This document shows positions 9,001 through 17,168 of a stretch of 21,334 nt of DNA, one piece after another. The position numbers and the translations under genes were made by a program. The notes under the pieces were generated by a model. That model was not told where the DNA came from. It searched no databases and saw only the letters and a list, made by a program, of their open reading frames with translations. The stretch covers positions 1 through 21,334 of the forward strand of contig CALBGL010000088.1 of the NCBI GenBank assembly GCA_937892735.1. Direction: 5' to 3'. The DNA is from an uncultured Clostridia bacterium. Lineage in GTDB: Bacteria; Bacillota; Clostridia; Lachnospirales; Bianqueaceae. The number at the start of each line of letters is the position of its first letter. The stretch's first letter is position 1.

Positions 9001-9640
9001 GATCCATGAAATAGGCAATCACATCCGTAGACGCACAAACCCAAGACTCTCCATCATATCCTGTCCATGATTTAGTCACCGGATTGTATGCGCCTTCTTC
9101 ATACGATTTCCATGAGTCCGCCACGGTATAATACACTAAATTCCGTCCCAAGACGCTTTCTTCAGCAATCACCGTGTTCCAATCCAGCCCGGTATGCTGC
9201 GCCACAAAAATCCAATTTGGATATTGCTCATGCAGCCGCCGTAACCTTGTTCGATAGCTCTCCGGAAATCCCTGCTCTTCCAAGTAGGCTTCAAACTCCA
9301 TATCGGTCGGTGTGTCGATCCCCTCATCTCCCTCGATGTAGATGTACTCCGAGTGCACATATCCTGTTACGCCGGAATCCGATGTGACCTGATACCAGGT
9401 TACCCTCTCTGAATCCGACTCCATCCCCAGAACAGTGACCCATTCATCGGGTTCCAACCTTCCTACCACAGAGTAATTCACCCCTGGACCGCTTCGGACA
9501 TTCAGATAGCTATCGTAGCTGACAGATACGATTCCCCGCGTTGCTCCATTCTCCTCCGCCATAAGGCCAGGAGTGAGAGAAACCAGCATGAGCACCGCCA
9601 AAATAATCGCCGTCAGACTTCGAAATCGTCTCTTTCTCAA
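6083..9640 (-). CDS. Secreted cell-wall hydrolase: SH3, glucosaminidase, cadherin-like and seven PG-binding domains
   Basis: The protein has 1185 residues. A signal peptide (about 1-28, ending GLMA) is followed by a bacterial SH3 domain (about 36-103, LNVRSGPG motif) and a glucosaminidase/LytD-like catalytic region (about 115-430, probable catalytic Glu290 in RVLMEQG). Next come a cadherin-like beta-sandwich (about 440-530) and seven PG_binding_1 repeats starting near residues 539, 617, 712, 817, 921, 1019 and 1111, several with the core GYxxGxVDGxFG. Repeats 3 to 7 are joined by Pro/Glu/Thr-rich linkers. It likely cleaves glycan strands between GlcNAc and MurNAc during wall remodelling or separation, held by the C-terminal repeats. 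There is no LPXTG motif. Translation starts at TTG with a full AAGGAGG 10 nt upstream; I see no better ATG. It has its own promoter and terminator. Confidence 0.9.
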   Translation of the reverse strand: MRKRRFRSLTAIILAVLMLVSLTPGLMAEENGATRGIVSVSYDSYLNVRSGPGVNYSVVGRLEPDEWVTVLGMESDSERVTWYQVTSDSGVTGYVHSEYIYIEGDEGIDTPTDMEFEAYLEEQGFPESYRTRLRRLHEQYPNWIFVAQHTGLDWNTVIAEESVLGRNLVYYTVADSWKSYEEGAYNPVTKSWTGYDGESWVCASTDVIAYFMDPRNFLDSTSIFQFEELSYNPDAHAIEGVESIIEGSFMEDRVFTAYDGNTYTFAEAIMEAAEYSGVSPFYIASRVLMEQGSSGSPLSSGTYAGYEGIYNFFNIGAYTANGYGPITNGFRYAASSGSYLRPWDDQLKALQGGALFLAEDYIQYGQDTMYLHKFDVVDGGDGYYSHQYMTSVQAPSAEAVAFKAAYTEDMLNAALVFKIPIYENMPEQAVSRPTNAENGNDLLDGISVNGRSAEGFYAFTTEYILQIDPSVTTVNIEGWTNDSSAVVSGTGTVTVPENGGTISLTVTASNGDTRTYTIHVEKVEGATGDFGANDGGDPYPVLSWNSEGSAVSKLQSWLNELGYNCGAVDGVFGWGTHAAVVAFQEDHNLTADGVVGASTWSALLQAMEEGSKEVDITDIETLAEGASGDLVTTAQDLLMTLGYTVGEPGVYDASMTAAVQSFQQDQGLTVNGTVDRPTWHALYTENGYQVVDNTPEEPETPTDPEEPEKPETPVDVSGFPEIYAGTQQKEYVIRLQERLNALGYDVGSVDGIFGDGTRNAVIAFQSAKGLVADGIVGQATWKALYEGVTEPSEPEEPETPEEPEEPTDPEEPEKPEEPVDVSGFPEIYAGTQQKEYVIRLQERLNALGYDVGSVDGIFGDGTRNAVIAFQSAKGLVADGIVGQATWKALYEGVTEPSDPEEPDTPEEPSEPSEPEEPTDPGESVDVSRFPEIYQGSQQTAYVRRLQERLNALGYNAGSVDGIFGAGTRNAVIAFQSAKGLVADGIVGQATWKALYEGVTEPSEPEEPEEPEKPTDPGESVDVSGFPEIYVGSSQATYIRRLQERLNALGYDAGAVDGIFGYGTRDAVIAFQNAKGLVADGIVGQATWKALYEGVTDSSESSEPSDTGNTTDVSSFPELYQGSTQVSYIRQLQTWLNQIGYDCGTVDGQFGYNTRQSVINFQTDAGLVADGIVGQATWKMLAQRVG
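6991..7505 (-). repeat. 315-bp direct duplication inside the hydrolase gene (PG-binding repeats 3 and 4)
   Basis: The stretch 6991-7190 recurs at 7306-7505 with a single visible mismatch (7166 a against 7481 g), an offset of 315 bp or 105 codons, so it stays in frame. The encoded PG-binding repeats 3 and 4 are identical, whereas repeats 5 to 7 have diverged. This points to a recent tandem duplication and a site of probable copy-number variation or assembly collapse. Confidence 0.9.
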
Positions 9641-9676
9641 GCTATTGATACCTCCTTATCGGTATATCACCTCCAC

Positions 9677-9705
9677 ATCCTATCATTTCTATAAGATTTT
9701 GTCAA
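9677..9705 (-). promoter_or_regulatory. Sigma-A-type promoter of the cell-wall hydrolase gene
   Basis: On the minus strand, TTGACA (9705-9700) and TAGGAT (9682-9677) are separated by exactly 17 nt, and a TG one base upstream of the -10 makes it an extended -10. The predicted start is near 9670, giving a leader of about 30 nt that carries the AAGGAGG ribosome binding site. I see no clear terminator between the penicillin-binding protein gene and this promoter, so read-through from upstream is possible. Confidence 0.82.
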
Positions 9706-9765
9706 CTAAAATATCAGACTTTCGTAAAACTTGTCACCTTTTTGTAATATATGACGAGGGAAGTA

Positions 9766-11259
9766 TTATGCATTCAATAAAGTCCAAAGAATATCTGCTG
9801 CGATAGATGAAGCATATACCTGTCCCCCGGCCTGCTCCACCAATACCGTGATGACAATGGGAGACCCTTCCTCAGGCTCTGCAAAACCTGTAAACCAGGA
9901 ATGGTCAACACCTGTCGCATTTTCTGCGGTCCCTGTTTTTCCATATACCGGAACACCAATTCCTGACAGATTGGAAGCGGTTCCATAAGAAGTCACACCG
10001 GCCATCAGTTCCTTCAAAAAGGAAGCCTCTTCCACTGTCATCAACTGAGAAGACGAATCCGGCAGAAATTGCTTCTTGACCTCTCCCTCCGCATTGACAA
10101 CAGAGTCCACCAGATAGGCATCGTATACCTTTCCCTCATTCGCTATCGCGGCCGTAATCTGATTCATGAACAAAGGCGTTACCACAGTTTCTCCCTGTCC
10201 GATGGCCGTCGCAGCCAGCTCCTCTGCATCACTGGAAAGATCCAGTCCGTATTCCGAAACGCTGGTTGGCAACTGGAAGTCTATTTTTTTTCCGAATCTC
10301 AGAGAATCCATCGTTCGTATCATCTGCTGCGCGCCGATTGTATTCCCCAATGTACCAAAAAACGTGTTGCACGAATAGGCAAATGCATCCCCCAATCCTA
10401 CGGTTCCATGTACGGTTCCACCAATACATGGGAGGGAATGTCCATTAAAATATGCTGTGCCTTCGCAGGTATACATAAAGTCTGGATCATACTGAGCCGA
10501 TCGCAGCCAAGCGAGACTCGTGATGATCTTAAATGTGGATCCCGGCGGATATTGTCCCTGCGTCGCCCGATTAAAGAAGGGATCGTTTTCATCCTCCGCG
10601 TAACTATCCCAATTCGCAATCACATCATTCGGGTCGTAAGCCGGTTTAGAAACAAGCACCAATACTTTGCCCGAATCGGCTTCCGTGATGATGACAGCCC
10701 CGTTATAATCTCCCAGACGATCATACGCGTACTGAGAAATATCTGCGTCAATTGTCGTTATCACATCACACCCCGGAATGGTCTGATCCAAAATCCAATA
10801 ATTCAACAGATCCTCTATTGAACCGGCAGATAGCAGATAGGAATTCATTTCCAGCTCTAATCCGCTTTTGGACTGAGAAGAATACCCTGTTACCAGTCCC
10901 AAAGCGCTGCCATACGGATACACACGACTATAGCTTCCATCTTCATTCTGTACTTGCTGCGCCATGTACTGCCCATCCTGATCTAGGATGGATCCTCGAA
11001 TATATCTGGATTCGAGTACGGATAGTCTAGGATTATACGCATTGGTACCGATCATCATGCTATCCAGCACAATCGTTTTTAGAATCCATATGGCCAGTAC
11101 GATATATAAAACAATAAAACACCCTTTTAAGACTTTTTCTGATTTCTTATATCGAGAGGTATAGATTTTAGGTATATCCTCAGTTCCAGGGCTCATCGAA
11201 TCGGAACGGGCGGGCAATGGTCTCTCGCCGGGTTTCTTCCTGTCTTCTCTTCTCCTCAT
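9766..11259 (-). CDS. Class B penicillin-binding protein (PbpA/FtsI-type transpeptidase)
   Basis: The 497-residue protein is a D,D-transpeptidase that cross-links peptidoglycan outside the membrane. A basic cytoplasmic tail (1-43) is followed by one membrane anchor (about 44-66). The three active-site motifs are present: STFK with nucleophile Ser241 and Lys244, SCN at 296-298, and KTGTAE from Lys441. The short pre-catalytic region without a large dimerisation module resembles the PbpA group that is encoded next to RodA in Actinobacteria and Clostridia. The ATG at 11259 has an AAAGGTGA motif close upstream, so the gene overlaps the upstream SEDS gene by 80 nt. A second ATG at 11196 has no visible ribosome binding site. 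It should act with the adjacent SEDS glycosyltransferase and is last in the operon. Confidence 0.93.
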   Translation of the reverse strand: MRRREDRKKPGERPLPARSDSMSPGTEDIPKIYTSRYKKSEKVLKGCFIVLYIVLAIWILKTIVLDSMMIGTNAYNPRLSVLESRYIRGSILDQDGQYMAQQVQNEDGSYSRVYPYGSALGLVTGYSSQSKSGLELEMNSYLLSAGSIEDLLNYWILDQTIPGCDVITTIDADISQYAYDRLGDYNGAVIITEADSGKVLVLVSKPAYDPNDVIANWDSYAEDENDPFFNRATQGQYPPGSTFKIITSLAWLRSAQYDPDFMYTCEGTAYFNGHSLPCIGGTVHGTVGLGDAFAYSCNTFFGTLGNTIGAQQMIRTMDSLRFGKKIDFQLPTSVSEYGLDLSSDAEELAATAIGQGETVVTPLFMNQITAAIANEGKVYDAYLVDSVVNAEGEVKKQFLPDSSSQLMTVEEASFLKELMAGVTSYGTASNLSGIGVPVYGKTGTAENATGVDHSWFTGFAEPEEGSPIVITVLVEQAGGQVYASSIAADILWTLLNA

Positions 11260-12598
11260 ACTCTCTCACCTTTCTTTCTGTCTGGCTCCGGCTGCGGAAC
11301 AGCTCCTGCACAATCCCCATAATCACAAACATAGACAGCATGGAAGTCCCTCCATAACTGACAAAAGGCAGTGTAACTCCCGTCAGAGGAATCATCTTGA
11401 TCACGCCGCCGATAATCAGAATGGTCTGAATCCCCGTGATAATACTGCATGCCATAGCAATATTGCGCCGCAACCTATTCTCATACCGACTGACCAGATT
11501 AAACATCAACAATGCCATTAACAGATAAATCGCGACCATCAATGCGCCAAATATACTACCGAACTCCTCGCAGATCGCGGCAAAGATCATATCTGTCCAT
11601 CCTTCTGGAATATAATATGGCATTCCCTGGTACAGCCCCGTCCCCAAGAACTTTCCTCCTACAATCGCGAACAGCGACTGGGCAATCTGATAGCCGCCAT
11701 CATCTATATCGGTCCATGGATCCAACCAAATATCAACGCGAGTCTTCACATGTCCCACAAAGAAATAAGCCGCGACACCGCATACCAACACGCCTACGAC
11801 ACCACCGATCAGAATCCATTCCCTCTGCGTATAATCATATGTCATCAATAGAAACATACTGCAGAAAATCAGAATCATACCCAGATCATTCTGCACCAGC
11901 AGAATCAGCGCCAGTGCGCCTACAATCCCTCCACCAATCAGAATCGAACTGATCTTATGCTTTCGAATATACAAAGAAGACAGCAGAAATACTAGGATCG
12001 GTTTAATCAGCTCGGAAGGCTGAAACGTGATGCCATGAATATATACCCAGTTCAAGGAACCATTTTCCGGTGATGGGAAAATGAAAGGAAGTACCGCTAA
12101 CACCAAGGCCCCGCCAGCCCATAGCCACCACGGAATTTTATAAACCCAGCGGCATCGGAGAATGTACATCACCACATTGATCGCCACTACCGATACCACG
12201 ATCCACCAAATCTGACGAATACAATTATCTGGACGTAGCCGCCAAAGCATGACGATTCCAATACTCAGGAGAAACGTGATACTGTTTGTCAAAATCTTAT
12301 TAGTCCCCCGGTGCATCTTACTCATCGTGAAGTTCAATACGATGAGTGCAATCCAGGCAATGCCGAACATTCTCACAAACTCTAAAGTACGTCCTCCGCC
12401 CAACTCATGGAAGAAGATCAACGCGCCGGACTGCAGATTAAACAGGATAATCACCACACGTTGATATGCGCAGAAGTCTCCGAATGCTCTCCGCGTGATC
12501 TTTTTATTCAGCACAGCATACAATCCGCTGATGGCAAACACAATCATCAGCAGTACATTCACGTATTTCGATATTTCGGTAAAAAACTCCAGCATCAT
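11180..12598 (-). CDS. SEDS-family peptidoglycan glycosyltransferase (FtsW/RodA/SpoVE)
   Basis: The 472-residue polytopic protein (about ten or more hydrophobic segments) polymerises lipid II into glycan strands and works as a pair with a class B PBP. SEDS hallmarks include FQPSELIKP, VQNDLGM, the loop TDMIFAAICEEFG with the probable catalytic Asp336, and the C-terminal signature LPFVSYGGTSM. A charged tail (ERKVREYEEKRRQEETRRE) follows the last membrane segment and its coding sequence overlaps the PBP start by 80 nt. The gene begins ATGATG, with the first ATG overlapping the U32 stop (ATGA) and AAGGGGGTGG just upstream; either ATG could be used. Whether it serves elongation, division or sporulation cannot be decided from sequence; the PbpA-like partner favours a RodA role. 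Confidence 0.93.
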   Translation of the reverse strand: MMLEFFTEISKYVNVLLMIVFAISGLYAVLNKKITRRAFGDFCAYQRVVIILFNLQSGALIFFHELGGGRTLEFVRMFGIAWIALIVLNFTMSKMHRGTNKILTNSITFLLSIGIVMLWRLRPDNCIRQIWWIVVSVVAINVVMYILRCRWVYKIPWWLWAGGALVLAVLPFIFPSPENGSLNWVYIHGITFQPSELIKPILVFLLSSLYIRKHKISSILIGGGIVGALALILLVQNDLGMILIFCSMFLLMTYDYTQREWILIGGVVGVLVCGVAAYFFVGHVKTRVDIWLDPWTDIDDGGYQIAQSLFAIVGGKFLGTGLYQGMPYYIPEGWTDMIFAAICEEFGSIFGALMVAIYLLMALLMFNLVSRYENRLRRNIAMACSIITGIQTILIIGGVIKMIPLTGVTLPFVSYGGTSMLSMFVIMGIVQELFRSRSQTERKVREYEEKRRQEETRRETIARPFRFDEPWN

Positions 12599-14931
12599 TC
12601 CACCCCCTTCTCATAGTGTCCCAGTGTAAAACTTTCGGGCGCATCCTCCTCTCTGGCAGGAATGCCCTGTCCTAATGCTCTTCGATAGAGATCTGCCACA
12701 GCGGCCGTTCGCATGCCATCCTCTTCCGCAAAATACATACGCAGATTTTTCCCTGGCAGCTCCTGCAGCCAGGCTGGCTTATGCGCCAGCCAGATCGGTC
12801 GATTCAAATATAATACCGTATAACAATCCTGACAGTGCCTCTCCAGAGGCCATGCTTCTCCCATACGGTCTACCAAGGCCAATGGTTCCAACGCTTTCTT
12901 CCCGCAGTATCCCGCTTCCTTCGCCGGACATTGCTCCGTCAACATGACGGGAATCCTCCCATACACCACACAGGCGCCCCTGTCATCATAGGATACGGCT
13001 CTTAATTCCTTCATGCCGAGCTCTACGGACCAGGTGAATCCCTGCATATGCCGCGTCCATTCTGCGCTGGATGCCTCATTCATCACCGGAATTCCAATGC
13101 CGCCTTCCACCGCTACGCCTGTAGATAACACCGGAAGAATCTCTCCCAGATGATGTACCAGGACTCTGCGAATACCCGCCTGTTTCCATGTCTCCAATTC
13201 TTCAAAAATCCTCTCTGAAGCCTTTGTCCTTGTGATATAGGGGAGGGCTAACGCGATCTCCGTCTGCGTCCCATACGTCTGCTGCCGATATCTTTCCAGT
13301 TCTTCCGGCCCAAAATATTCCTGGCGCAGATATACCCGTTCCACCTTACCAATGACCGCTTGAAGTTGTTCTGGCGTACTCACCACAGCCTCCAGCTGAT
13401 GCTGGATTTCTTTGACATCCTGTCTGGGCGCCATCGTGATTTCTGCCGGAAGAGCATATCTCGGCAAGAACTGTGTTTCCAATTCTTCCGTCAGGCGCCG
13501 TCTCAACGCATTCAACGCTGACACCGGCAGAAAGATATCGGGATCCATCTTCACCTGCACATCCTCTGCTCGAAATACAGAATTTCCGGTTTTTCCCATC
13601 TGCCGCATGACTTCTTCCCGGGTAAGAGGCCGCGTCTTAGCCTCTCGAACCGTTTCCCCGAATACTTCGGCCGTATGATGTCCTGCCCATCCCTTCACCC
13701 AGGCCGGTTCCTCCTTACACAGGCGAATCGCCATCTGAATCGGCACATACCGTTTTTTCGTACGTTCGAGAATCTTTTTACCCAGGTTCTGGCTCACCAG
13801 CCACCGCACTTCGTCTCCCTTCTTTACCCCTTGTATAATAGGCAGAGAAAGCCTGTGCCCCGCCAGATCCCTTTCTTTTACAATCAAGGACGGATACGGC
13901 AGTTTATGCGTGCGTATTTCGAGGGTATCTCCCGGTTCCACATCCTGTGTCAAACGCAGCGTCATCTGCCGCCTCCTCACTTCCTGCACCTGTCCGGCTG
14001 CTATGCCGGAATGCTTCGGACTCTCCGCGCAGATCATCCCCTGTTTCTTCTCAAAAAAGTACCCCTTAGAAAAACCGCCACGGTTAAAAAGGAGTTCTAG
14101 CTCCTTCCATTCTTCTACGCTGGGCTTATAGTTTTCTCCCGTATTCTTGTAAAAATCCAGTGCGCGTCTATAAGCCGCGGTCACACCAGCCACATAGGCC
14201 GCTCCCTTAAGACGTCCTTCGATCTTCAGGGAGGATGCTCCGCTCTCCGATAATTCCCGAATGGCCGTAATGGTACAGATATCCTTCAGATTCAGATAAT
14301 GACGCTTCTGCTCCTCCCCCAAAAGGCTGTACTGCAGCCGGCAGGGCTGCGCGCATCGGCCTCTGTTCCCGCTGCGACCGCCGATCATGGAACTCATCAG
14401 ACACTGTCCCGAATAACTATAACACAGGGCGCCATGGATAAAGATCTCTGTCTCGATCTCCACCTCCTGATGAATCCTCCGTACTTCCGCAAGCGGCAGC
14501 TCCCTGGCTAAGACGACACGATGAAAGCCCTGTTCCTTCAGCCACCTGGCTCCCTCTATATTATGAACACTCATCTGTGTACTCGCGTGAATCTCCACCT
14601 CCGGGAACCGTCTGTGTACATAGGCGATGGCTCCCAGATCCTGCATAATCAGTCCCGTAATTCCCAATGGCACTACGCGATCTACAAATTGGCACAGCAT
14701 ATCCCATTCGCCCTGTTTGACCAGGGTATTCAGCGTGAGATAGGTCTTGACGCCGCGTGGCGCGCAATACCACACTGCCTCCTGGATCTCGTCATCCTCC
14801 AAGTTGGCAGCTCCCTGCCTGGCATTAAAAGCCTTTCCCCCAAAATAGACTGCGTCCGCGCCGGCATTGACCGCGTACTTCAATACTTCCAAGCTTCCCG
14901 CCGGGGAAAGCAACTCCGGCAAGGGCCTCAT
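12595..14931 (-). CDS. U32-family protein with DUF3656, RlhA-like (23S rRNA C2501 hydroxylase family)
   Basis: Annotated classically as a collagenase-like peptidase, this group includes E. coli RlhA, which makes 5-hydroxycytidine at 23S rRNA C2501, and TrhP, which hydroxylates tRNA U34. The U32 signature E-x-F-x-x-G-[SA]-x-C-x4-G-x-C is exact at residues 162-177. Cys170, Cys177, Cys193, Cys197 and Cys219 include candidate ligands for the [4Fe-4S] cluster known in U32 enzymes. The body after residue 300 matches the long form with the C-terminal DUF3656 region; at 778 residues it is longer than E. coli RlhA. I place the start at 14931, where ATGA overlaps the ruvB stop and the sequence opens LPELLSPAGS as in the family, instead of 63 nt upstream inside ruvB. 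The substrate is inferred from homology. Confidence 0.88.
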   Translation of the reverse strand: MRPLPELLSPAGSLEVLKYAVNAGADAVYFGGKAFNARQGAANLEDDEIQEAVWYCAPRGVKTYLTLNTLVKQGEWDMLCQFVDRVVPLGITGLIMQDLGAIAYVHRRFPEVEIHASTQMSVHNIEGARWLKEQGFHRVVLARELPLAEVRRIHQEVEIETEIFIHGALCYSYSGQCLMSSMIGGRSGNRGRCAQPCRLQYSLLGEEQKRHYLNLKDICTITAIRELSESGASSLKIEGRLKGAAYVAGVTAAYRRALDFYKNTGENYKPSVEEWKELELLFNRGGFSKGYFFEKKQGMICAESPKHSGIAAGQVQEVRRRQMTLRLTQDVEPGDTLEIRTHKLPYPSLIVKERDLAGHRLSLPIIQGVKKGDEVRWLVSQNLGKKILERTKKRYVPIQMAIRLCKEEPAWVKGWAGHHTAEVFGETVREAKTRPLTREEVMRQMGKTGNSVFRAEDVQVKMDPDIFLPVSALNALRRRLTEELETQFLPRYALPAEITMAPRQDVKEIQHQLEAVVSTPEQLQAVIGKVERVYLRQEYFGPEELERYRQQTYGTQTEIALALPYITRTKASERIFEELETWKQAGIRRVLVHHLGEILPVLSTGVAVEGGIGIPVMNEASSAEWTRHMQGFTWSVELGMKELRAVSYDDRGACVVYGRIPVMLTEQCPAKEAGYCGKKALEPLALVDRMGEAWPLERHCQDCYTVLYLNRPIWLAHKPAWLQELPGKNLRMYFAEEDGMRTAAVADLYRRALGQGIPAREEDAPESFTLGHYEKGVE

Positions 14932-15968
14932 TCCTCGGTCATCCTCATCTGCTCGCCGGCTTCCGGCAAGGCCCTGTGAAAATACTGTAGACATTTGGGC
15001 GTTACCATCCTTCCTCTTGGTGTCCTCTGTATAAAGCCCTGCTGCATCAGGTACGGCTCACACACATCTTCTACGGTTCCTACATCTTCTCCGATAGAGG
15101 CGGCCAGCGTCTCCAACCCTACGGGACCGCCTCCAAAAGTATCCATCATCGCCATAAGAAGCCTGTGATCCATCGTATCCAGCCCATGCGGATCGACTCG
15201 GAGCGCATTTAACGCATGGCTTGCCGTCTCCTGCGTAATCTTGCCATCAAACATGACCTGCGCGAAATCCCTCGTCCGCTTGAGCAGGCGATTCGCCAAT
15301 CGCGGCGTTCCCCGACTCCTTCTTGCGATCTCCATGGCGCCTTCTTCATCAATATCCACATCCAGCGTCCGTGCTGACCGCTCCACAATCTGCGCCAATT
15401 CTTCCACACTGTAAAACTCTAGGTGATTGACCAGCCCGAAACGATCTCGTAACGGCGCCGAAAGCATGCCCACTCGCGTAGTCGCCCCAACTAGCGTAAA
15501 CTTCGGCAGCTCGATCCGCAGCGATTTTGCCGCCGGTCCCTTTCCAATCATGATATCAATAGCATAATCCTCCATCGCCGGATACAGGATCTCCTCCACC
15601 TGTCGATTCAGACGATGAATCTCGTCAATGAAAAGTACATCCCCTTCTGACAGATTATTGAGAATGGCTGCGATATCTCCTGGCCGTTCAATTGCCGGTC
15701 CTGTCGTCACTTTCATATGTACGCCCATTTCATAAGCAATGATTCCGGCCAGCGTAGTCTTTCCCAGGCCCGGAGGCCCATAAAATAAAATATGGTCCAG
15801 AGGCTCCTGGCGCTGCTTCGCCGCCTGAATAAAGACCTTCAGATTCCTCTTGATCTCTTCCTGCCCCATATACTCTTCAAATCGATGAGGGCGCAGACTT
15901 TTCTCACTCTCTTCTTCTTCCTTACGAACCGTCGCGTCGATAATCCTTTCCAGATTCTCCAGATCCAT
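14928..15968 (-). CDS. ruvB: Holliday junction branch migration ATPase RuvB
   Basis: RuvB forms hexameric AAA+ rings that pump DNA through Holliday junctions held by RuvA. The protein has 346 residues, the usual length. Walker A GPPGLGKTT is at 64-72, Walker B LFIDEIH ends with Asp115 and Glu116, and the sensor/arginine region GATTRVGMLSAPLRDRFG and the C-terminal winged-helix domain (FGGGPVGLETLA, then IQRTPRGR) are intact. It starts 19 nt after the ruvA stop. Its stop overlaps the U32 start by 4 nt (ATGA), which implies coupling. Together with ruvA it is the likely reason for the SOS box at the operon promoter. Confidence 0.98.
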   Translation of the reverse strand: MDLENLERIIDATVRKEEEESEKSLRPHRFEEYMGQEEIKRNLKVFIQAAKQRQEPLDHILFYGPPGLGKTTLAGIIAYEMGVHMKVTTGPAIERPGDIAAILNNLSEGDVLFIDEIHRLNRQVEEILYPAMEDYAIDIMIGKGPAAKSLRIELPKFTLVGATTRVGMLSAPLRDRFGLVNHLEFYSVEELAQIVERSARTLDVDIDEEGAMEIARRSRGTPRLANRLLKRTRDFAQVMFDGKITQETASHALNALRVDPHGLDTMDHRLLMAMMDTFGGGPVGLETLAASIGEDVGTVEDVCEPYLMQQGFIQRTPRGRMVTPKCLQYFHRALPEAGEQMRMTEE

Positions 15969-15987
15969 CTATTCTTCCTCTCCTCTA

Positions 15988-16590
15988 TCAGAATGCCGCC
16001 AATTGACGAAGAGCCTCCTTCAACAACTGCTGCACTGTTTTCTTCTCATCATAAATCCTGCCCAGAGCCGCAGATGCCTCCACTCTGGTATATCCTAGCG
16101 AGGACAGCGCCTCCAACACTTCTGCTGCGTTCCCTGCTTTCTCGGTTTCTATTTGAATTTCCGGTATAAGAGGTACGTCCTCCTGTGGAACACTAACCTT
16201 ATCTTTCAAATCCAACACGATTCTCTGCGCCGTCTTCGGTCCAATCCCCGAAACTTTTGTAAGGGCCTTATAATCACCGCCGGCGATCGCCAGAATCACC
16301 GTATTTTCCGAGAGCTGCGTCAGAATTGCCAGCGCGTATTTAGGACCTACTCCATTCACATTGATCAATTGCCGAAATAACTTCAGCGTACTCTTCTCCA
16401 AAAAGCCATACAGAATCTGCGCATCTTCCCGCACGCAGAAATGGGTATATAAAGTAATCGGATTTCCTATGCCCATGCGAACGAGCGCTTCTGTAATGGG
16501 TGTGAACACTCGATATCCGATGCCCCCCACGTCGATGACCACGCTGTCCTCTTCTATCTCTTTACATATACCGCTCACATAAGCGATCAT
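15988..16590 (-). CDS. ruvA: Holliday junction DNA-binding protein RuvA
   Basis: RuvA binds four-way junctions as a tetramer and recruits RuvB. The 200-residue protein has the N-terminal OB-fold (MIAYVSG, IDVGGIGYRV), two helix-hairpin-helix motifs (NGVGPKY at 79-85 and SGIGPKT at 114-120) and the flexible acidic linker before the small RuvB-binding domain III (ALSSLGYTRVEASAAL). Its ATG overlaps the stop of the cyclo-ligase gene by 4 nt and has GGAGG 7 nt upstream. No ruvC is present, as expected for Firmicutes, which use RecU or YqgF-type resolvases. Confidence 0.98.
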   Translation of the reverse strand: MIAYVSGICKEIEEDSVVIDVGGIGYRVFTPITEALVRMGIGNPITLYTHFCVREDAQILYGFLEKSTLKLFRQLINVNGVGPKYALAILTQLSENTVILAIAGGDYKALTKVSGIGPKTAQRIVLDLKDKVSVPQEDVPLIPEIQIETEKAGNAAEVLEALSSLGYTRVEASAALGRIYDEKKTVQQLLKEALRQLAAF

Positions 16591-17168
16591 TCCCCTACCT
16601 CCTCAAAAAAATATACCCCCTGTTCTGTGACCAGCCGTTCTAACCTCCGATCAAAGGGACCTAGAGGCCACCCTTCACTCCTCCGCTGACAGGCAAATCC
16701 GACTCCGATATAATGCGCCATTGGAAATCGCTCCATATATCTGTCATAAAAACCGCCGCCATATCCGATACGGTATCCTCTGTCGTCAAACCAAAGCCCC
16801 GGTGTCAGTATCCAGGTGTCTGCGTCAGGAATGCTCCCGGGACATGCCTCTGCTGGTTCCAGAATCCCATAACGACCCGGAAGAAGATCCTCCTTCCTTT
16901 GAATCTCGTAGAAATCCATCCGTCTCTTTTCCTGTGTACGAGGACAGCTCACGCTTTTTCCATCTCTCCAGAAGCGTTCCATCCAGGAGGCTGTCTGCGG
17001 TTCACTTCCCAGTGTGCAAAACAGGAAGATTTGTCTCACACACTGATACTCTCTGCATCCTAACAGAAATTCTAAAATTCTTTCAGAAGCCTGCGTTCGA
17101 AAAGATTCTGAGAGTCTATCCCGCAGGCTTCTTCCTTCTGCTCTAAGCAAGGACTTCTCTGCATCCAT
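16587..17168 (-). CDS. 5-formyltetrahydrofolate cyclo-ligase
   Basis: This ATP-dependent enzyme converts 5-formyl-THF (folinate) to 5,10-methenyl-THF and so returns a dead-end folate to one-carbon metabolism. The 193-residue protein carries the family signature GYGGGFYDRY at residues 135-144, preceded by LTPGLWFDDRGYRIG. I start at the ATG at 17166-17168 (MDAEKSLLRAEGRSLRDRLS), which fits the family N-terminus; the 21 extra in-frame codons upstream lie within proB and look non-native. That start leaves a 26-nt overlap with proB. Its stop overlaps ruvA (ATGA). The equivalent gene in E. coli is ygfA/fau and in B. subtilis yqgN. Confidence 0.92.
   Translation of the reverse strand: MDAEKSLLRAEGRSLRDRLSESFRTQASERILEFLLGCREYQCVRQIFLFCTLGSEPQTASWMERFWRDGKSVSCPRTQEKRRMDFYEIQRKEDLLPGRYGILEPAEACPGSIPDADTWILTPGLWFDDRGYRIGYGGGFYDRYMERFPMAHYIGVGFACQRRSEGWPLGPFDRRLERLVTEQGVYFFEEVGE

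Noticed and set aside
9706..9765. Possible terminator after the penicillin-binding protein gene
   Set aside because: Only a 4-bp stem (GTCA/TGAC) without a proper T-run is visible, too weak to call.
10069..10821. 250-codon plus-strand ORF
   Set aside because: It lies antisense inside the penicillin-binding protein gene, whose three active-site motifs are intact; it has no ribosome binding site or recognisable domain.
14932..14994. Extended N-terminus of the U32 protein inside ruvB
   Set aside because: The family begins at the LPELLSPAGS segment, and the ATGA overlap with the ruvB stop is the typical arrangement for this operon.
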